Both the position numbers and the translations under genes were made by a program. From Haplosporangium gracile (taxonomy: Eukaryota > Mortierellomycota > Mortierellomycetes > Mortierellales > Mortierellaceae), in the NCBI GenBank assembly GCA_015499985.1, contig JAAAUF010000416.1:3622-35026 (forward strand): a stretch of DNA of 31,405 bases, written 5' to 3'. Of this stretch, positions 25,540 to 31,405 are shown piece by piece (position 1 is the first letter of the stretch; each line of letters opens with the position of its first letter). The notes below the pieces were generated by a model, which was given only the letters and a program-made list of their open reading frames with translations, made no database searches and was not told the origin of the DNA.

Positions 25540-25801
25540 TGTTGATGTATGTGGAATGAGTGATCTGCTTGTGAAGAGAGTAGAAAGATAGAAATAGGAC
25601 AAAAGTGGGGAAAAAAAAAACGCCAAATAGATCAATCTACATCGACGTCACATAGCAAAGCGAAGCAGGTAGCTCCTTTAATCGTAGGTGCGCAAAAAGA
25701 AAAAAGCGTCTAAACTGTCCTCGGCCCTAAACATTCCCGCAGGTCATTTGCAGAAACAAGTGCGGCGGAACCTGCCGCCATCTAACGAAACGAAACCGAT
25801 C

Positions 25802-28287
25802 CTATTGCATGACAGAGACCCAGAGCTCGTCTGAGACTTCCAGCGGGATCAATCCTGTACCGAGCCGCTCGTCGATCAGGTACAGTCCCATACAGAATTG
25901 TGCCTTGTTCAATCTTCCAGCATTATCAATATCCACTAGATCCCTACGAACATCATGACAAAGGAAGCGCGCGAGTTAAGACAGTGAAAGATTGAAGGGC
26001 AGCTAGGATCCCGGATGCAATCGAAAATCAACAAAGCACTCTTAATAACATACCAGATCTGTGCAAGAGTAGGCGAGTCCAGTCGACTTCTCACGTAGAT
26101 AGCATAAATCTTGGTGCCTACCATTATGCAAAAAATTCCAGTAAAAAAATAGGTGAGTTTCAAAGATACCTTTCATCTGGGATACACCCGGATCGTCACC
26201 TCCAAAACGCGATTGCTTACCTTCAAGGTACTCGCCCTTGCAGACGAATCTGAAAAGCTCCTCGTATCGGCGTCTGGCATCCCGCGAGATTCCAACCCTT
26301 TCGGTCGCATTAACATCTGGCAAGCGAGTCGGGGGAATAGCGGCCGCTCGAGTCCCCATCGATGGGTGCTTTATTCCAGTATGATTCTCATGCCATGTCA
26401 ACGCGTCTTTAAGAATGGATGAACTTGATGCAGGTTGGTTCCACGTCTTTACATCATGACCTGCGACCGCCTTGGCAACTTGGTGATCCTGCTGAATCTG
26501 CGCCGAGATGTCATCTTGGCGCGCAGCGGCGTCGTCTATGGGAGAAGAGAAGGGACGTTGACCGGCATCCCTCTGAAGTTTTGCCATTGGCGACTTTTGC
26601 AATGTTACTGCCGGAGTAAAGGCTGAAGGTGAAGTTGGGATGGTGTTGGATCGTGCAGGCAGAGGTGGCGGCCTGAAATTGTCCTGAGCAGATGCAACTG
26701 GTCTGGCCGCAATAGTCGGTGCAGATTGCGCAGGTGGAAGATTGGATTCTGCTGCCGCCGTTGCTGCTGTCGACCTGGGTCCAACTGAGTTCAGCTTGAC
26801 GCCGAATGCCGAGCCCAAAGGCGCGTTCTGATTCTCAGCGTCCTGGTGAGCTAGATGAGCGGCTCCTGCAGATCGAAGAGCGCCCGTCGTAGCAGATTTC
26901 GAGAGACCACCGACATTGCTCGTTGCTACTAGCGAGGTATTAACTGTGGAATTCAATGCTGATCTGGAAGGTAATGGCAATGGTTGACTGTTCCTGCTGA
27001 TGGCTGGGAGCGTGGGAAGATCAGCTGGATCAGCCCTGGTAGTCACAGGGCTGAATCGCACTGGACCGCTGCTATCGTTAGATCCTGAACTAGGTGTCGA
27101 TTGTCCCGCATTCCTGCTAGGAAGTTTTGGTGGAGTTGACATGACCTGACGCTCGGACGCAATTTGACTGCCAACGGCAGGCGTCACAAGAGTAGCAGTC
27201 TTTTGTTCTACCGGACTGGAGGCCTTTGATGTCCTGGCAGATCGAGGCCTGGAAAACGTCGTCAGCCTGGGAACAGGTACCGCCGCATCCGGAACCTGAT
27301 AGGTGTGCTTACGTTCCATGTCTGTTTTTGATGAAGCCGGCGATAATATTGAATCCACAGAACTCGCCGTCGAGGTTCTGGGCGGGAGTGCCGGTCCGGG
27401 TGCCGCTGAAAGGGGGCTACGTGCTGCTTGACTTGACATTGACAGAGCAGCCATCCGATCTCGTGCTGATAATCCCGCTCCAGGAGTCGCTGCTTTTTCC
27501 TGAGTAGGGCTTCCTTCATGCACAGTGTTGCTTCTCTTGGGCAGTGCTGGCGGCCCTGGCTGGACTCTACCAAGAGCAGAACCTTGGGTATCTGGAGACG
27601 AAGCCCCACCGTCCCTTGGAGCCCCATACATGGAGCGCGATCCAAGTCCTGGAAGGCCGACTTTAGTAGCTCCAGCAACAAGTCCAATCCTGTTTGTCAT
27701 GTGTATCGGCGCATCGATTGGCGGTACTGGTCTAGTTCCTGATGGTTGAGTTTGCCTGGCAGGAAGCTGAGGTTTGGATGATTCCATTACTGGAGCAATA
27801 CTGGTAGCCTTGGATGCTGCAGATGTCCTAGAGGGAAGTTGTGGTAGGGGTTGTGGTTGGACAGGTGCCTGATTGGAGCAGGTGTTAATGCAGGTGTTCT
27901 TGTGGAATCAAGCCAGCGTTACTGGTTTCACAACGCACAGGTCAAGTTAGGGCAAGGCAATTACCTCTACTCGGATGAGCTCCACATAGTTATCAGGGAA
28001 CAGACCCTCCTCTCCTGTACGCTCCAGTCGTCCATGTAGCCATCCATCCTCTGACGTTTCCCGGACTATGATAGTTTTCGATTGAAGGAAAAGAAGAGAG
28101 TCAAGGGTCAATTGGTCAAAAGTCAAGAAGATGAATAAGACGAAGTTGCATCTGCCGTGTGTATTGCAGGCAAGCAGAGAACTTTCTGCTTACCATCGAT
28201 CAGAATGTCGCCTTCGAGAAAAGTCAGTTCGGATTCCTCATCGCCATTGCAATCGAAAATGGCCTTTGCCTGAAGCGCCTGCACCAT
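25802..28287 (-). CDS. SH3 and EH domain adaptor protein (Irs4/Tax4-like C-terminus)
   Basis: Proteins with a C-terminal EH domain bind NPF peptides and work in endocytosis or, for yeast Irs4/Tax4, in phosphoinositide control and autophagy. Exons 28194-28287, 27965-28065, 26170-27898, 26054-26117 and 25802-25943 join in phase to 709 aa. An SH3 domain fills residues 3-63 (AKAIFDCNGDEESELTF...GDILI...GWLHGRLE...GLFPDNYVELI). A long Pro/Ser/Ala-rich linker follows and repeats P-x-L-P-x-[RK]. The EH domain starts at about 605 with RRRYEELFRFVCKGEY and includes TLAQIWDLVDID with the invariant Trp663. Its calcium loop (Asp667-Gln678) ends in Gln, not Glu, so calcium binding is doubtful. The intron at 26118-26169 is only 52 bp. 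The start at 28287 immediately precedes the SH3 core. The domain calls are firm; the assignment to the Irs4/Tax4 group is inference, as those proteins lack an SH3 domain as far as I recall. Confidence 0.86.
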
Positions 28288-28681
28288 GTTTGGTTGGTGT
28301 CTGTGATGTTTGTGCCGTTCGTGTGTGTGTTAATTCTGAAATGAAGGGTGTGGGATGAAGCGTGTGAGTTGATGTCGCTTTGAGATATTTATTGGCGAGA
28401 ACTGTGCGAGTGAGAACCAGGGAACAAAAAGTGCCTTTCGAGGGTGAGGGTGAGTTTTGAGGGCGTGTTTTGAGGGTGAGTTTTGAGGGTGAGTTTTGAG
28501 GGTGAGTTTTGAGGGTGAGTTTTGAAGGTGATAGCAAGCGGTGAAGGCAAGATAGCAGGGCTGTTGGGGGAGGTAGAGTGACGAGTGGAGACGGGCAAGA
28601 TATTGAAAGAGGAAAAGTCGAAAGTTGATTTTTCTATTATCACCGTTGTGTGCTGTAGACATTGGATGTGGATTATGAGGG
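28288..28681. other. Spacer with minisatellite between the SH3-EH gene and METTL16
   Basis: This is both the upstream region of the SH3-EH gene and the 3' flank of METTL16. Its main content is the 13-bp repeat at 28446-28523. No coding frame outside the repeat is believable; the longest one is created by the repeat itself. Confidence 0.7.
28446..28523 (+). repeat. 13-bp minisatellite (GAGGGTGAGTTTT)n
   Basis: Six head-to-tail copies of GAGGGTGAGTTTT fill the interval. The second copy differs at two positions (GAGGGCGTGTTTT) and the rest are identical. Degenerate partial copies flank both sides, from about 28440 and to about 28534. As 13 is not a multiple of three, the array reads in all frames and is unlikely to be coding. 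It lies about 160-240 bp upstream of the SH3-EH start codon. Confidence 0.93.
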
Positions 28682-30960
28682 TTAAGGGGCTTGATTAATG
28701 CGTGTGGCATGGTCCTGCGGGAACTTGCTGCGAAAGTGCAGAAAGCACGACTCGAACAAATCACGGTCTTCGCCAACCGTCCATGTAAACTCGATCATAT
28801 GAGAAACCTGGGTGGGTATCGCAGCGCTCTTAGAAGTGCTGGACGATTGCATCTCTGGACAGGTGGACTGGGAGGTCAAGGAGACGCGAATATCAAACTC
28901 AAGAGCCACTGGCGTCAACACACTACCCTCCACTTCCTTCGCAGTCTTGGATCCGGATTTCTCTCCACCCTTTCCGGCGCTTTCTCTAGTGAGAGCTCTA
29001 CGGGCAGCTCGTGACCACGTATTTCTCTCAGTAGTGCAGTGAAGTACTCGCACCATCGTTGACTCTGTCTCTGAGCCGGTGGCACTTGAATGATACTGGA
29101 TCAACAGCCCATCGAGCAGATTCTCGATACTGTGTAGAATAGTTTTTACGGTGGATCCTTCGCACTGGAACGAGAGAATCGTTTTCGGTGGCGTCAACTT
29201 AGTCATCTTGTTCGAAATGTGCTGCATCGATGCCTACCAAAATCAAACCACGTTGAAAACACGCGCCTTGTTAGTTGGAAAGGATCATCGCTTATATAAA
29301 CATGAACAAAAGCCGCTGGTGAACATACCCGTGAAGCGTGCGCGTTTCCATGCGACCAAGCAATGGCCCAGCGACTGGTCCGGCCTTGCCGAAACGTAGT
29401 TAGCGTGTAGTTGAGAATCTAGGGTCAGAATGGAGAAGAGCTAAACGTGAGCTTACTAATCAAAAAATGACAGCTAACGACTGCACTACGTCCAGGGAGA
29501 ATGATAGCGGCCGCTACCTTCTTCTCTTTAAGATATGCAATGACCATGTCGACAGAACTACGTTTGCCGAGCATGCTCGTGTACCAGCTAATGAAAAAAG
29601 GATAAGTGTTAGTGTATACTTTGAGATGGTCGTCAATTTGATGGCAAACAAGTAACAATAAGTCATGACTTTGTTTCCTTTGCATGTTCAGTCTTACCGT
29701 ATCCGCTGGCCGTGAACGATGCTTTCATCCACCATTTGCTTGGCAAACTGAGTCTCTCCTCCAGCAGTGATCATCTCATTTGTAGTACCATTGCAGACTG
29801 CCGAAGCTTGACCCTCTTTGCCCTCAAGACTGTCTTGAATGTCTTGCTCGTCTTTGTAGAACGGTGGATTGCACATGCAAAAGTCGTATCTAGCAAATGT
29901 AACAGAAGGTGCATTAGAGCCACGTCCGTTAGGTAAACAAACGTATTTGAAGTGTGATCGGATGGGTCAGAATTGTTACCTCTGTTCAGGATCTTTGAAC
30001 AGGACTGCAAGAAAAATGTCAGTAGAGTTGTTCTTAATGATCCTGATGGCGTTATCGAGATGGTTTCTTTTGACATTGGAGTCAGCGAACGATATGGAGC
30101 GGTCGTCAATGTCTATTAGCATCCAGGATGATTGTCAGTTGATCGCTCGCATTAAGCTCGCGGTAAGTTGATGAGCGGATGTGAACGAAATTCTGAGGGT
30201 GTTGACGTTTACCTGTTGCCACCATTTTCCAGCGCTTGTTCCTCGAGCATCCAAGTAGAGGATAGATACAGGAGGCGCCCGTGCCACTATAGACACGAGG
30301 GTAATAACACAGCTGTCAGTTTTTTGCTGGACAGAATGGATAGCATCTGGAGGCGTCTGCGAGATAGGTCTACATACATGTCGATCCCATGGATATCTTT
30401 GGTAGAGTCGATGTCGAGGAGGTCTTCAATCCAGCAGATGTAGTTGAGTCTATTTGGGATCTACTTTTACAAGTAATTGTATGCATTATTAGAGGCACGG
30501 TACTTCGTTTGGCTATGTTTGGCTTTACCGCAACGTAACCATCTAGGCGTAATTGATCAACCTACAGGCGGACACAAAGAATCGAAAGGGATTTCCAGAT
30601 TAAGCGAAAAGTCTTTCTTGAGGAGACAGTAGGTCAACTCTCTCAGGGCGGATGGATCTTGAAAGTTGATAATCCCTCTTGTCTCTAAACCGGAAGTTCC
30701 TTTCGACGACTCTGAGCTCTTTACTGTCACACTACGACAAAGGCAAAAGGTGAAGATGGAATTGGGAGGTCAGTTCTTGTCGTGCTCATTCATTTCTATT
30801 TGTGCATGAGAAAGTGTGAATGCAAAAACAAAGAGAGGAGGTGGACTAACAAGGGTGCGAGAGAAGGGTAGAGTTGTGCGAGGGCGACAAAGTCAGGCGG
30901 GTTGTTGAAGTAAGGGTTGTTGGGGTGCATTCCTGTCTCTACCAGTTTCCGTTTTGACAT
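28682..30960 (-). CDS. METTL16: METTL16-type U6 snRNA m6A methyltransferase
   Basis: METTL16 (fission yeast Mtl16) puts m6A on the ACAGA box of U6 snRNA and so tunes 5' splice-site choice; the human enzyme also methylates MAT2A hairpins. Nine exons join in phase: 30851-30960, 30566-30731, 30378-30460, 30213-30286, 29980-30112, 29698-29889, 29518-29587, 29329-29418 and 28682-29233 (489 aa). The N-terminal NPPDFVALAQLYP matches the family start. The SAM loop is GIDIGTGASCIYPLLG (~117-132), the catalytic motif NPPF is residues 196-199, and RWYTSMLGKRSS plus FRQGRTSRWAIAWS complete the methyltransferase fold. After a Ser/Lys-rich spacer, residues ~415-480 (FDIRVSL...EFTWTVGEDRDLFESC) resemble the C-terminal VCR module of human METTL16. 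The exon 7/8 junction leaves a short loop and is the least certain border. The start at 30960 is the first ATG in frame. Confidence 0.92.
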
Positions 30961-31351
30961 TGTGAATGATTGTGAATGTGAAAAAGGGATCAGAGTTGAG
31001 TGAGGAGAGTGAAGAGAGAAGTAAGGAAGACATTTCGTCTGCCGACAAAAAATCAGTTTTGGGACGCGTTATTGCGTGCGCGATGTAGACGACGCTCGAT
31101 GTTGGGCCCCTTTTCCTTACTCCTTGCTCTGTGCATCTTAAGACTAGACAACTTAAAGGATCCAGGGGTCTTGCGCAGGATAGGTCTTTCGACAATGACG
31201 CCACAAGCAGCGTCTTGGTTTTTTCTCCACAATCCTCCTTCTCCAGCCTGACAAAGAGGAGTGCCAATTTGACTCGACTCTACTCTCTCAAACATCTCTT
31301 CTCCCCCAACGTCTCTTCCCCCTTTAATTTCTCTCACTTCTTTTCTTCACA

Positions 31352-31405
<54 letters not shown>
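30961..31405. other. Upstream region of METTL16 up to the window end
   Basis: This should hold the METTL16 promoter. It is pyrimidine-rich towards the right and ends in a dinucleotide repeat. Short frames exist on both strands but none resembles a protein I know, and no splice-linked gene could be built before the edge. Confidence 0.5.
31357..31405 (+). repeat. (CT)n microsatellite at the window end
   Basis: A perfect CT dinucleotide run of 49 bases continues to the last base of the window. Its true length is unknown. Such a run commonly breaks short-read assemblies, so this may be a contig end. Confidence 0.95.

Noticed and set aside
26177..26220. 44-nt GTAAGC...CAG segment inside the EH domain exon as an intron
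   Set aside because: Its removal shifts the frame, and it is shorter than every other intron here. Retaining it keeps the reading frame into the next exon.
30529..30542. 14-nt microexon in METTL16 that would restore phase and read M-V-T-L-R before LNY
   Set aside because: It would need a 23-nt intron. The acceptor at 30461 gives I-P-N-R-L-N-Y with correct phase and a normal 105-bp intron, which matches the family better.

Overview
The window is eukaryotic, gene-dense nuclear DNA, almost certainly from a fungus. Its short introns (52-161 bp except one) have GT..AG ends and CTRAC-like branch sites. The coding sequence favours C-ending codons and the flanks are pyrimidine- or A-rich. Keeping METTL16, a JTB-like membrane protein and a YEATS2-type protein together fits an early-diverging lineage, perhaps Mucoromycota or Mortierellomycotina. 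That placement is inference, not shown by the sequence. The window ends in a (CT)n run, which may be a contig edge.

Nine spliced or intronless genes could be assembled by hand. All exon phases close and no internal stop remains. From left to right they are: UTP20 (minus, 9 exons, 2842 aa); a 3.4 kb stretch with no recognisable gene; a YEATS2-like chromatin protein (minus, 6 exons, 1092 aa); divergent from it REX4 (plus, 3 exons); a JTB-domain membrane protein (minus, 4 exons) that is divergent from mitochondrial ribosomal protein uL11m (plus, 1 exon); holocytochrome-c synthase (plus, 3 exons); 60S ribosomal protein uL16/RPL10 (plus, 2 exons); an unrecognised, probably mitochondrial small protein (minus, 2 exons); an SH3-EH adaptor (minus, 5 exons); and a METTL16 U6 snRNA methyltransferase (minus, 9 exons). 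With the one-exon uL11m gene this makes ten genes.

RNA and ribosome functions are well represented. UTP20 and Rex4 act in pre-rRNA processing, uL16 in late 60S assembly, uL11m in the mitoribosome and METTL16 in U6 snRNA modification. Cytochrome c heme lyase, uL11m and the small unknown protein point to mitochondria. I see no transposon, CRISPR array, tRNA or rRNA, and no bacterial-type operon.

The most notable items are: the JTB homologue with all six lumenal cysteines; the METTL16 homologue whose C-terminus resembles the VCR domain; the YEATS2-like protein joining an Ahc1-type C2H2 finger, a YEATS reader with intact pocket residues and a C-terminal histone-fold-like segment; and the SH3-EH adaptor, whose linker repeats the motif P-x-L-P-x-[RK]. 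All exon borders were set by eye from splice motifs, phase and family similarity, without transcript data.
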